Origin: Septoria linicola
Taxonomy: Eukaryota > Ascomycota > Dothideomycetes > Mycosphaerellales > Mycosphaerellaceae
DNA length: 64,000 nucleotides
Direction of reading: 5' to 3'
Assembly: GCA_024114885.1 (NCBI GenBank)
Contig: CP099419.1
Location: 3,720,001-3,784,000 of the forward strand
Shown here: one piece after another, positions 34,526 through 43,799 of the stretch
Numbering within the stretch: the stretch's first letter is position 1
Layout: every line of letters starts with the position of its first letter
Program-made: the position numbers and the translations under genes
The notes under the pieces: model-generated
Told to the model about the DNA's origin: nothing
Databases searched by the model: none
The model's input: the letters and a program-made list of their open reading frames with translations, nothing else

Positions 34526-34761
34526 GTACTAACCTCTACGCTATCTATATAAAGCGAGTCACGATCTAGTAGAAGGATATATAGCTCGTTCGGAGAATAC
34601 TTCGTATATAGGGCGTTACGGATAATAAGGGTTATTTAAAGTAGTATAGTACTACGTGTTATATTCGGCGTAAGGAATAGCGTTTAGGCTACTTCGAGAT
34701 ACCTAGCTACGTAGTAGAAGCGCGGTATCAAATTATATTATAACTATAGCGAACGACATGA

Positions 34762-35062
34762 GATTGCTTTCTACTTTTATACTATAAAACCTTCGTTTCC
34801 TCTTATCCCTATAGTCGGCATATGTAGTCGGCGCCTATCGTCCTTTTCACGTACTTAGATACTTATAGTGCGTAGATTTTAGTACACCTATGCCTATACT
34901 CCTATAGGTACCTACGTAGGTATACGCCCTAACCTATATTTTCTAGTTATAGATACTACCTATTAAGCTTTAGTAGGTTACCCCCTAACCTATATCGATT
35001 ACTAAGAACATAGGTTTAGACCTAACCCTACCCGTACTAACCTATTCTAACGTCTACTATAG
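34762..35062. other. right end region of the hAT-like element
   Basis: A motif cluster at 34,812-34,835, then several CCTAACCTATA and CCTAACCCTACCC strings (34,907-35,040). Their inverse counterparts lie at 26,870-26,950. The Gypsy-A protease frame can be read on the - strand down to about 35,068, and weakly further, so the exact junction is not settled. Confidence 0.4.
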
Positions 35063-36600
35063 CCGACCTAAGATTATATTAGGGGTTAGTATATCGTAGG
35101 TATAAAAGATTACGCCTACTATACGCTCTACTCCTACGGAGTCTATAAGCCGTACGCGTATATAGTATACGCTATAATAATGCTCTAATTCCTTAGTAAA
35201 CGAGGTAGCTAAGGGCAAGGCGGTATTAGTTCGAACCGTAATACCGTATTACAAGACAAAGGATCTTAATACTACGTTAATGTTAGCGGCATCGTTAAGG
35301 AGGAATTAGGCTAGCTTAAGCCTATCCTACGCCTCGACTACGCCCTCTAGGTAAGTCGTATTTACGACTTATACGGAGAGGTATATATCGCTACTAAGTT
35401 CGGTATCTAGAGGTCGTAGTCCTTCTCTAACACCTTCTCTTTTTTTAGCGTCTCTATAGTAACCTTACGTACTAACGGCTTCTTACTATCGTCTTAGGCG
35501 CTTCGGTTAGAGTAGATAGAATTAGTACTAATATGCCCCTTCTACTTGTAGCTATAGTATTCTAAATGCTTATAGCCTATAATAGAGCGAGTAGAACCTT
35601 TGTCGCTAGAGCGACGCGTACTATTCCCTCCTAGACTATTATCTCGTCTACGCGTAGGAGCGTCGCTCCCTACGCGCTTACGCTTCGAGTACGTGTCGCG
35701 CTTACGGTCCCTATTACTCTAGCTTCCGCTCTAGTTATACTATATAGGAATTACTCTATCGGCTTACTCTAGGCGCCTTACTAACGTAACTAAATTAGCG
35801 CGCTTATTAGGCACGGTATAATTCTTAATAATCTCTCGTCGAAGCGCCGGCTTTAACTTTACGAGAAGCTAGCGTACTAGCTACGCTTCGCTATAATCGC
35901 CTAGTTAAGACTCTAAGTAGCTTAGTTCTATAGCAAACTAGCGTACCCCTTAGCTCTTACCCTATTAGGCCTTCTTATACTCGACCGTTACGAGGATCGT
36001 ACGATTCGCCTAATCCCCGATAACGTCGTAGATAAAGCGCTTAAACTTAGTCTAAGTATAGTCTAGAGGCATTACCTTAGAGTGTTCGTTATACTAGGTC
36101 TCTTACGCCTCGCCTACGAGCTATATAATACTATATAGGATTTTCGAATCCTCTATAACAAACTCTTATAGACTATTAAGGAAGATTACTTCGAGGCTAC
36201 GAATAAACTCTCTCGCCTCTTGGACTGTCTCGCTCTAGAAGGTATAAGGTTCTCTAACTTTAAGACCTTTATATCGCGTATACGACGCGCTATCGTGAAG
36301 TATACTACCTATAATACTAGCGCCGGCGTCGTCTTTAAGATCGCTAACGTCGAGGGTACTAGAGGTAGCCGAGGATAGAGATTCTAACTCCGTAAGGAGC
36401 CGATTATTCTCTCGTTATAGAGCGCGTACCTCTAAGCGACGACGTAGTTCCTAATTCTTAGCTTCAAGCTATATACGCTCTACGTACGTACTATCTTTAG
36501 TTATACTAGTAGACTCCTACTCCTAAACCTCGTTAGTTACTATAGGATTGCCTTGATCGTCTACTTCGCCTATTACGAGCCCTAGCGGCGCCGTGCCTAC
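35063..36600 (-). pseudogene. Gypsy-A gag and protease, RIP-broken
   Basis: - strand frame upstream of the insertion. Gag occupies about 36,500-35,600, including a charged helical region. A CCHC zinc knuckle is near 35,565-35,520 (Y-x2-Y-KQKG-H-ISTN, two Cys converted to Tyr by TGC->TAC). The aspartic protease is near 35,312-35,262 (LLNDAANINVVLRSFVL; the catalytic D-S/T-G-like triplet is altered, with one Asp read as Asn). The protease continues to ...NIILGRL near 35,075, where the hAT-like element appears to begin. The start codon is not identified. Confidence 0.75.
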
Positions 36601-36662
36601 GTTACGTTAGGAAGCTATAGGCCTCTATAGATTACTACCCTTAGAAGGAGAAGAATTAGAAT

Positions 36663-36834
36663 TATAAAAGAGATATATAGTAATATATAGAGCGCCCTCC
36701 TAATAAGACTATTAGAATATCGTAAGACTAATTCTTGCCTCCTTTCGGATATATACGTATACTATAATTATACTGTACGCTAAGCCTACGAGCCTAAGGC
36801 GGGTCTTAGCCTTCGACCTTACCTAGCTCTTATA
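36663..36834 (-). repeat. Gypsy-A 5' LTR (right copy, 172 bp)
   Basis: Homologous over its full length to 21888-22059. Same TATA...TATA (TG/CA before RIP) ends, followed by the duplication attta at 36835-36839. Confidence 0.9.
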
Positions 36835-36839
36835 ATTTA

Positions 36840-37402
36840 ATAGCCTTTATATCTAGCTCCTAGAACTTCTATACCTTTACTATATTATTATAGTATCTAA
36901 TAAATATAGTATCCTTTCCTCTATTTATTAGTTTATTACTTCTTACCTACTAAGGCTATACTCTTATATCTATATATACTATAGCTCTATATCTCTATAC
37001 CTTAAAGTAAGAGACTATTAGTTTAATCCTATTAAAAGCTTTATTAGGTAAGAGCTTAAATCTCTTAATATTAGATCTATTTAGGAGCTTATTCCTTATA
37101 TATACTTATACTTTAAAAGCTTCTAGCTAAAACTTAATAGATATCTTACTCTCTTTAAGTATTACTCTAATAGAGGCCTCTAATATTTAGATAGACCTCT
37201 TAACTACTCTATTCTAGAGTAAATTATAGGCCTTAGTTAGCTTAAAAGTAATTCTAAAGTCCTTCTTCTACTATTTAATTAAAGTAGTAATTTCTCTAGT
37301 ATTATTAGCCCTTATAGACTTAAGGAGTACTACTAACTACCTTTCTACCTTAATCCTCTAGTTCTAAAGAGTAGTTAGTATATCTAATCTAGCCTTAAGT
37401 AG
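36840..37402 (-). mobile_element. Copia-C, third piece: integrase region, antisense
   Basis: Resumes the copia frame that Gypsy-A split and continues through the integrase core region on the - strand. It ends at CCTTAAGTAG (37393-37402), where X0 begins. The remaining gag part and 5' LTR of C must lie beyond the window. Confidence 0.9.
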
Positions 37403-37681
37403 TAATAGATAATAACTACTCTAATACTAACTCTCTAGGTAGGTATAAGAGTAGTTATTATAGAATAAGACCTATTCGGAGAGTAATAGTCTTATAGTAT
37501 ATATATTAACTAGTAGTAACGAGCTTAAACTAGTAGTCCTAGAACTAAGAGCCTATACTAGGACTATAGGATATTAAATTAATTAAGTAGAGTAAATATT
37601 ACTATCTTAGAAACGAGCTACTACCTTACTTTTATACTAAAACTACTAAGTATAGTATATAGGTAGGCCTTTACCTTACTA
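37403..37681 (-). repeat. Gypsy-X0 3' LTR
   Basis: TAATAGATAATAAC...CTTTACCTTACTA on the + strand; the family LTR is 280 bp. Preceded by gtag, its presumed 4-bp target copy. Confidence 0.9.
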
Positions 37682-38685
37682 ATCCTCTCTTTCTTAGTAT
37701 CTAACTAGATACTTAACTACTTATAGAGCCTTCTTAGAATTACTTAAAACTAGCTAGTTTTCCTATTAAAGTCTATTAAACTTTTAATTAGAGGCCTATT
37801 AAATAGTTACCTTTTCTAATAATAACTACTAAAGATATCTTCTTAGATCCGATTATTATTCGCTAGACGCTACTCTTCTACTATATTCTTAGAGATCGTC
37901 TTAGAAATAGCCTCTCTCTTCTTCGATACTAATACTTCTAAGTTACTATCTACGCTTATAAAGCTAGTTTCGCTAAATATATACTCCTTAATATCTATAG
38001 TTATAGCGTAAGTAGTATCGAATTAAGCTTTAGCTATAGTCTACTATTTAGCTATATAGACCTTAAACTCCTCCTTACTTATACTAAAGAGCTTCTTTAT
38101 CTCTATACTTACTACCTAATCTATCTATAGAACTTAGCCTACTAAGATATTAGAAATCAGGCCTAGGCTAGTTAGAAGTACCTTAGTAGCGAAAGGTTTT
38201 ATTACTTATATAAGGTATATAGTACCTAAAACTATAAAAAGTATTCGCTTATAATAGAGATATACGCTATAGACTATAGAAACGTTAATACGATTACTAT
38301 TAGGTAACTTATCTAACGTTTAACTATTAAAGTAGGCTAGAAATACTATTAGAATTATATAATACTCTTCGCCTATACGAGTATACTACTAAAGAAAGTA
38401 GGAGTACGAAATAACTAGCGAGCCTACTTTAGTATAAAAGTTTTTCTAACTAAGATTAAGGTTAGCTTTTATATCGTTAGTAATTACTAGAGCTATAGTC
38501 TTAACGAAGCCTATATTATAGCTTTACTTATTAGAGATAATACGCCTTACTAGCTACTTTATCTTCTTAAGGTTAAAGAGCTCGTTACTAGCTACGTTAG
38601 AGGTTAGTAAAAGTCGTTCTCTATTACTAGTATCGTCTAGAGAGATCGTAAACTAAACCTAATTAAGGCTCTTCTCCTTAAGTAG
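37403..38685 (-). mobile_element. Gypsy-X0, left piece: 3' LTR and end of the extra frame
   Basis: The LTR is at 37403-37681. It is followed by a purine-rich tract on the - strand and about 1 kb that is near-identical to X1 (38966-39965) and X2 (47814-48782). X1 interrupts it at 38,686, and X0 resumes at 59,857-59,861. It is inserted in Copia-C. Confidence 0.9.
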
Positions 38686-38965
38686 TAATAGATAATAACT
38701 ACTCTAATACTAACCCTCTAGGCAGGTATAAGAGTAGTCGCTATAGAATAAGACCTATTCGGAGAGTAATAGTCTTATAATACATATATTAACCGGTAGT
38801 AACGAGCTTAAAATAGTAGCCCTAGGACTAAGAGCCTTATACTAGGACCGTAGGACATTGAATTAATTAAGTAGAGTAAATATTACTATCTTAGAAACGA
38901 GCTACTACCTTGCTTTTATACTAAAACTACTAAGCACGGTATATTAGTAGGCCTTTGCCTTACTA
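38686..38965 (-). repeat. Gypsy-X1 3' LTR (280 bp)
   Basis: Starts TAATAGATAA and ends GCCTTACTA on the + strand; a RIPed TG...CA pair. Next to it, on the - strand, lies a purine-rich tract (CTAAGAAAGGGAGGAT). Confidence 0.92.
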
Positions 38966-38969
38966 ATCC

Positions 38970-41900
38970 TCCCTTTCTTAGTATCTAACTAGATACCTAA
39001 CTACCTATAGAGCCTTCTTAGAATTACTTAAAACTAGCTAGTTTTCCTATTAAAGTCTATTAAACTTTTAATTAGAGGCCTATTAAATAGTTACCTTTTC
39101 TAACGATAACTACTAAAAACACCTTCTTAGATCCGATTATTATTCGCTAGACGCTACTCTTCTACTATATTCTTAGAGATCTTTTTAGGAACGGCGCCTC
39201 TCTTCTTTAATACTAATACTTCTAAGTTACTATCTACGCTTATAAAACTAGCTTCGCTAAATATATACTCCTTAATATCTATAGCTATAGCGTAGGTAGT
39301 ATCGAATTAAGCTTTAGTCGTAGTCTACTATTTAGCTATATAGACCTTGAACTCCTCCTTACTTATACTAAAGAGCTTCTTTATTTCTATACTTACTACC
39401 TAATCCGTCTATAGAACTCGGCCTACTAAGGTATTAGAAATCGAGCCTAGGCTAGTTAATAGTACCTTAGTAGCGAAAGGTTTTATTACTCGTATAGGGT
39501 ATATAGTGCCTAAAGCTATAAAGAGTATTCGTTCGCGATAGAGATATACGCTATAGACTATAGAAACGTTAATACGATTACTATTAGGTAACTTATCTAA
39601 TACTTGACTATTAGGGTAGGCTAGAAATATTATTAGAATTATACGATACTCTTCGTCTATACGAGTATACCGCTAAGGGAGGTAGGGGTACGAAATAACT
39701 AGCGAGCCTATATTAGTACAAGGGTTCTTCTAACTAAGGTTAAGGTTAGCTTCTATATCGTCGGTAATTACTAGAGCTATAGTCTCGACGAAGCCTATAC
39801 TATAGCTTTACTTATTAGAGATAATACGCCTTACTAGCTACTTTACCTCCTTAGAGTTAAAGAGCCTATTACTAACTACGTTAGAGGTTAGTAAAAGTTG
39901 TCCTCTATCGCTAGTATCGTCTAGAGAGATCGTAAACTAAACCTAATTAAGGCCCTTCTCCTTAAGTAGTATATTCTCGTTTAAGGCGATATACTAGAAG
40001 CCGTTAGAGTAGTTAGAACTAGCCTTATCGTCGAAGATATAAAAGGCGGTAGATAGGTAGGCTATATATTTAATAGTTATATACGGAGTAGTAACTAGCT
40101 AATATAGCTATAGTAGAAGATACTAGCGAAGAAGCTATTAGGATAGCGAGTACTATATACCGCGAGACTAACTATACTAACTAATAGCCGTGTTATACTA
40201 TCGATATACTATAAACTCCTACCGTATAGCTTCGAGTAAGAAGCCTAGAATCTAAAATAGGCCTCTAGTAGTAGGAGAATAAAAGAGGAAGCCGTAGTCG
40301 GTCTAGGTACCCTTATTACTATCGTAGTCTAAGAGCTCCTAAGCCTTCTAATAGATGTTAGAAGTAACCTTTAAGTCTACCTTAGTCGCGGAGAACTAAA
40401 AGGGTCCGAGGTAGCTTCTACCTACTTTACGTATTAGAGCGTTAATATCGTCCTCTAGTTCCTAAGTATTAATACTCTTCTTACTACGACGAGTACGTCC
40501 TATAGGCTTAGGGAAGAAAGTATTCGCTTCTAGCTTAAACTACGTCCGGTTTTAAGCGTTCTAGGCGATAAAGGCTTAGAGATTAGCTATACTACCTATC
40601 TAAATAATACGCTAGTAGAGAGTATACGTTACGTTAGCTGTCTTTAGTAGCTTTAAACCTATAGTATTACCTATCTTAGCTATATATTCTTTATAAAGAG
40701 GCTAGCTAAGGTATAGAAGAATATTAATTAAAGCGTAGCTCTTAGCTACTTTCTTCTTCTCCTAGACATTATCGACTTCTTTAAAGGCTCTACTAACGAT
40801 TACCTAGTAGTAGACTTCGAAGGTAATACTATCCTTTATATAAGCCTAGTAGCGTAGATTAGGCTCTAAGTCGCTCTCTAGCTTAATTCTACTATTATCT
40901 TCTAGTACGATTAGTAATAGGCGTTACGGACCTAGTAGCGGCTCCGTCGTAGGTAGTACTTAGTCTTACGTAGGATCGCTATTACCTAAAGTACTTAGTA
41001 TAGAAGAAGTTTCGATTAAGGTAATAATAGTTCCTCTAGCGCGAATTCTAGTAAGCCTTCTACTTTTACGAAAGATAGGCGTAGGCTTCTTTATAGAGCT
41101 TAGCGTTAACTTCTCTAACTAAGCTTTTAGCCTCTATATAGTACTAGGCGATACGGAATCTCTAGGACGAGGCTCTAGGGTCGTAAGCAAATTACCTTCT
41201 CTTTCTTAACTAGAGTTTCGAGTAGGACTAGATAAGGATAGGCTCTTAGGCGTAGAGGAAGAGAGTCGTCTATTAGATCTTAGATTTCTAGAAGGAGGTA
41301 ACGGTCTATAAGATATTAAGAGCTATCTCTCTACTACTAGAAATACGTAGGTCGGTTCTTCGAAGGCCTCTCCTTTAGTAAGCTTAACTATAAATCCGTA
41401 CTAATTAAGTCTATAGCCTACCTTTAGGCGTACTTCTCTTATCTTATAGCTAAATACGTCGACCTACGAGAGCTCCTCCTTAAACTTGTTCTAGTAGCGT
41501 CTCTTATCTAAGTTCGTATTAATAAAGCCTAAGCCTTACGAGCTAGGAGTCTTCTTACTTCTCTATAGCTAAAAATACTAGCTATAAGAGAATATGTTCG
41601 CTACCTACTAATAGAAACGATCTTGCTTTTACTACGCCGAGAAGACCTAGTCTTTAGGCTCGCTTTTTTCGAAGGCGCCTTTATACTTATTTAACTATTA
41701 ACGAAGGTTTTTAAGTATCTCTTTATCGTATAAGACTTAGTTAAGGAAGGGGAAGTTTTACTCGTACTTAAATTCTATACGTAGCTACTACTAAATTAAG
41801 TTTCTCTCTTTTACTAAGTTCCGGCCTTCTTAGCGTATCTTCTTTATATTATTACGCTTTATACTCTACGCGTTAAGGTACTTTAGTAAAATCTTAGTTA

Positions 41901-42640
41901 AGAGGCGTTTAAAGAAGTTAAATACACTAATCTTTATCCTATCGTTTACTTCCTCGACTTGCTTAAGTACTAAGTCGACGCTCTCCTCTTAGTCTTATAG
42001 TGTCTCTAGCGACAGAATAGCTTCGGTAGTATTATTAAGGTTCGTTATACTCGTAAGAGGTCCGCTTAAAGGCTAGAAGCTAACGATAGAGCCTTCGCGA
42101 TTAATACGAGCGAGCGCTATACCTTATATAGAACTTAAAGAAGCTATCTTTCGTCGTTTCTTTAGAGACTCTTATCTAAGTAGTTCTTATATAGGACTTC
42201 GAATAGGCGAGGTAGAAGGCGAAAGCGCCGGTCTTAATAAGCGTTTAGGCGTTAAAGAACGCTAGAAAGGGGAAGTCTTATTCTTTATACGCGATAAGGA
42301 AAGAGAACGTCTTTAAATAGTTATATTAGCGGCTTAGGGCGATATAAAGCGCGTAACTAGTAATAAGTAACTTAAATAGCGAGGAGAGTCGAGCGCGTAA
42401 CCGGTTATAGAGTTTTCTATTATATTAGTTACTACTTACGTATATAAACAGCTATATAGCGTTACTAGGTAGTAACGAAAGATAAGAATCGAACTTAATA
42501 GAAGCAAGGCTCTATAGTAACTAAGTAATAGTTAATAAGAAAGAAGAGATCGTTTAGAGCGTAAAAGTAGTCTAATTATATACCTTATCGTAGTAGCGTA
42601 ACTACTATTAGGATTAGGGGTCTATACGTAGGGCTTAGTT
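38970..42640 (-). pseudogene. Gypsy-X1 extra sense-strand frame between pol and 3' LTR, about 1,070 codons or more, unknown
   Basis: A long - strand frame in the position where retroviruses and some gypsy elements carry a third gene. It is followable from about 42,320 (DVLFPLSRIKNK...), probably from just after the palindrome at 42,650. The N-terminal part is Ser/Pro-rich (KRLLRPALSPSTSPIRSPI). A middle basic/helical part follows (KRLLTKILLKYLNAQSIKRN), then a Gln/Ser-rich linker and a C-terminal region with mixed hydrophobic strands (for example RINVSIVYSVYLYRERILF). Stops are TAG/TAA at Gln. A possible end is TAA at 39127-39129, but the frame stays readable to the LTR. I see no signal peptide, no fusion-peptide or transmembrane anchor, and no known domain, so I do not call it env. 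The same frame is present in X0. Confidence 0.65.
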
Positions 42641-42649
42641 ACGTAAGGT

Positions 42650-42679
42650 TTTAGTTATCGTTTAAAAAAACAACTAAAA
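42650..42679. repeat. imperfect palindrome of the X family, junction copy
   Basis: TTAGTTATCGTTTAAAAAAACAACTAAA. The same kind of palindrome recurs near the gag leader and at 51.3 and 55.7 kb. It lies between the extra frame (-) and the short divergent frame (+). It could fold as an RNA hairpin or be bound by a dimer. Confidence 0.6.
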
Positions 42680-43176
42680 GTTTACTTTACCTTAACGCTT
42701 CCGTAGCCGTCGCTTACTACTAACGTAACTACTAACTACTATAGTATATACCTTACTATCGCCGACAAGGACTAAGACTTAGATACTATCGTCGTTACTC
42801 CTACTAACTTAAAAGAGCCTTATTTCTCGTATACCTAGTTAACTTACTAGATCGCGCTTTCTATATCGTAAGAGACTACTAGCGCTATAGTTAATAGCTA
42901 GGAAGGAGCTATTAGCGCTACTATTACTAAAGATTTAAGCTTCTCTACTCTTATATAGGCCGAAAACCTTAAACTTTAAGAATTCTCTACTAGAAACTAA
43001 TATTTTTAGCGATTCCTTTAGTTAGGCGAAGATTAGTAGTAAAAAAGGACCTTTAAGATAGAAAACCCTTATCTCCCTTCTTCGATTAGCGACCGAAAAG
43101 GACTCTAGGAAAGTAGATTATAGTACTAACCTTAGAAATCGTTAGTAGAAAAGAGCTTTAGAAGTATAGGTCTAGC
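42680..43176 (+). pseudogene. short divergent frame in Gypsy-X1, unknown
   Basis: + strand frame of about 165 codons, opposite to pol. It is readable with TAG/TAA as Gln: IADKDQDLDTIVVTPTNLKE near 42,750-42,815, then TTSAIVNSQEGAISATITKD near 42,880, then a Gln- and charge-rich C-terminus. No domain is recognised. A counterpart exists in X0 at about 62,590-63,080, so it was part of the family. The Gln-rich composition could partly be an artefact of reading stops as Gln. Confidence 0.4.
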
Positions 43177-43181
43177 TTAGA

Positions 43182-43196
43182 TTTTTTTTTTTTTTT
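43182..43196 (+). repeat. T15 homopolymer
   Basis: Fifteen consecutive T. The same site in X0 (near 63,085) has only four, so the tract expanded in X1 alone. Confidence 0.85.
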
Positions 43197-43369
43197 GAGA
43201 CCTAGTAGTAGAAAGTAGCTCGGGACAGCTGACTTTTATAGCGATAGTAGGCTCGAGACTTAGAAAAAGGAGTAGGATAGTAGGTTAACTAGTAGATATA
43301 GAATCTATACTTAAAAGTTAAGTTTAGAGGAGTAACTAGCTATATAGATACTTATCTTAGCTATAGAAA

Positions 43370-43650
43370 ATAGCGTTAGGACAGTTAGGATTAGCTAGAT
43401 TTTTACTAATCTAGTAAAAGAGGAGCTCGGGAAGCTTAGATTAGAGCTCGATAGTAGCTCTAGGAATAAAAGAAGTACTTAGGATAGCTAAGATTTAGCT
43501 AGATTTATACTAGTCTAGTAAATTATAAGCTTAGGAAGCTTCGATTAGAGCTTAATAGTAGCTTTAGGACTAAGAGAAGCGCTTAGGAAGGTTAGATTAG
43601 AGCTCGATAGTAGCTCTAGGAATAAAAGAAGCGCCTAGAATAGTACGATC
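43370..43650. repeat. degenerate repeats of about 45 to 120 bp in Gypsy-X1
   Basis: The block 'gattagagcTCGATAGTAGCTCTAGGAATAAAAGAAG' (shown in part) recurs at about 43,440, 43,550 and 43,590. It is interleaved with two copies of 'agctagattt-ta-ctagtctagtaaa'. The same repeats occur in X0 at 63,280-63,540. The sequence is non-coding, between the divergent frame and the end of pol. Confidence 0.6.
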
Positions 43651-43799
43651 TTAGGAAGATTAGCTCTTTTATAGTAGAGGCTAGGCTTTAGTAGCTAGAT
43701 CTTAGCTTATACCCTTAAGTAAGTATCGTCTATCGAATTTCTAAATCTTTAGCTCCGCTAGGCTAGCTTTAGCCTTTAGCTTACTAAGTCTTCTACTTC

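Larger units (their letters stand above)
33830..34761 (+). pseudogene. histone H3-like gene 2 with long N-terminal tail, two introns, RIP-broken
   Basis: Close relative of histone H3. The tail is about 120 residues, against about 40 in H3. It is hydrophilic and then strongly basic, and carries H3-like pieces: KAPRKIVTKKKRRAGP near 34,045, resembling the K14-K23 segment, and AARASRLSKK...VRKPYRYKLG near 34,168-34,240, resembling KAARKSAP...KKPHRYKPG. After intron 1 comes the fold: LALREIRMF.RTRDLLISKLPF.RLVREVAYSFK.DLRFRAS, then LEALQEVVELHLTKVFKS. After intron 2: TNLYAIYIKRVTI..KDI.LVRRIL. All three H3 helices and both loops have canonical length. An extra C-terminal tail of about 55 residues ends at TGA (34759-34761). 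TGA is not a typical RIP product here, so it is probably the true stop. Other stops fit CAG/CAA->TAG/TAA. Confidence 0.88.
27128..34840. repeat. dispersed paired motif TAGTCGGC, ten clusters, all in non-coding positions
   Basis: Clusters of one to three copies of (G)TAGTCGGC/T, mostly spaced about 10 bases, at about 27,128; 28,478; 29,460; 30,720; 31,317; 31,953; 32,790; 33,529; 34,254; 34,812. Orientation varies. Five lie in introns of the transposase and accessory genes or H3 gene 2, one in the intron of H3 gene 1, and the others just past the transposase stop, in the divergent gap and after H3 gene 2. hAT transposases are known to bind short subterminal repeats; whether this motif plays that role is inference. 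Confidence 0.75.
26822..35062. mobile_element. hAT-superfamily DNA transposon with histone H3-like cargo, inserted in Gypsy-A
   Basis: Sequence between Gypsy-A protease and RT that belongs to neither. On the - strand it encodes a hAT transposase and a basic accessory frame; on the + strand, two histone H3-like genes. Introns in both gene sets share a TAGTCGGC motif, which ties them to one unit. The outer limits are tentative. I use an imperfect inverted repeat: 26822-26890 on the + strand, 34,990-35,062 on the - strand. Both read CTATAG..GACGT, then GAATAGGT, later GGTTAGTA and GGTTAG. I did not find a clean 8-bp target duplication, so the ends could be several hundred bases further in (27.1 and 34.8 kb). 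All genes are RIP-damaged. Confidence 0.75.
21888..36834 (-). mobile_element. Gypsy-A: Ty3/gypsy LTR retrotransposon, interrupted by a hAT-like element
   Basis: Two 172-bp LTRs (21888-22059 and 36663-36834) flanked by the 5-bp duplication attta (21883-21887 and 36835-36839). It is inserted in antisense Copia-C: the copia sequence 'gctattaa' is split between the two sides. On the - strand the order is gag, CCHC knuckle, protease, [insertion], RT, RNase H, integrase with GPY/F module. It is about 6.7 kb without the inserted transposon. An extra antisense frame lies next to the 3' LTR. It is RIP-inactivated (RT catalytic YLDD now YLDN). Confidence 0.93.

Noticed and set aside
33000..34761. H3-like genes as centromeric CENP-A
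   Set aside because: Loop 1 has the length of ordinary H3 and lacks the CENP-A-type extension; the long tail alone is not enough.
33000..34761. H3-like genes as part of Gypsy-A rather than of the hAT-like element
   Set aside because: They interrupt the gypsy protease-RT order and share the TAGTCGGC intron motif with the transposase genes, which Gypsy-A coding parts lack.
34900..35045. CCTAACC strings as a true telomere or interstitial telomeric array
   Set aside because: The units are irregular and interrupted, and inverted counterparts occur at 26.87-26.95 kb, which fits subterminal transposon repeats better.
38970..42640. Calling the extra X-family frame an envelope gene
   Set aside because: Only its position fits. 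I see no signal peptide, cleavage site, fusion peptide or membrane anchor.
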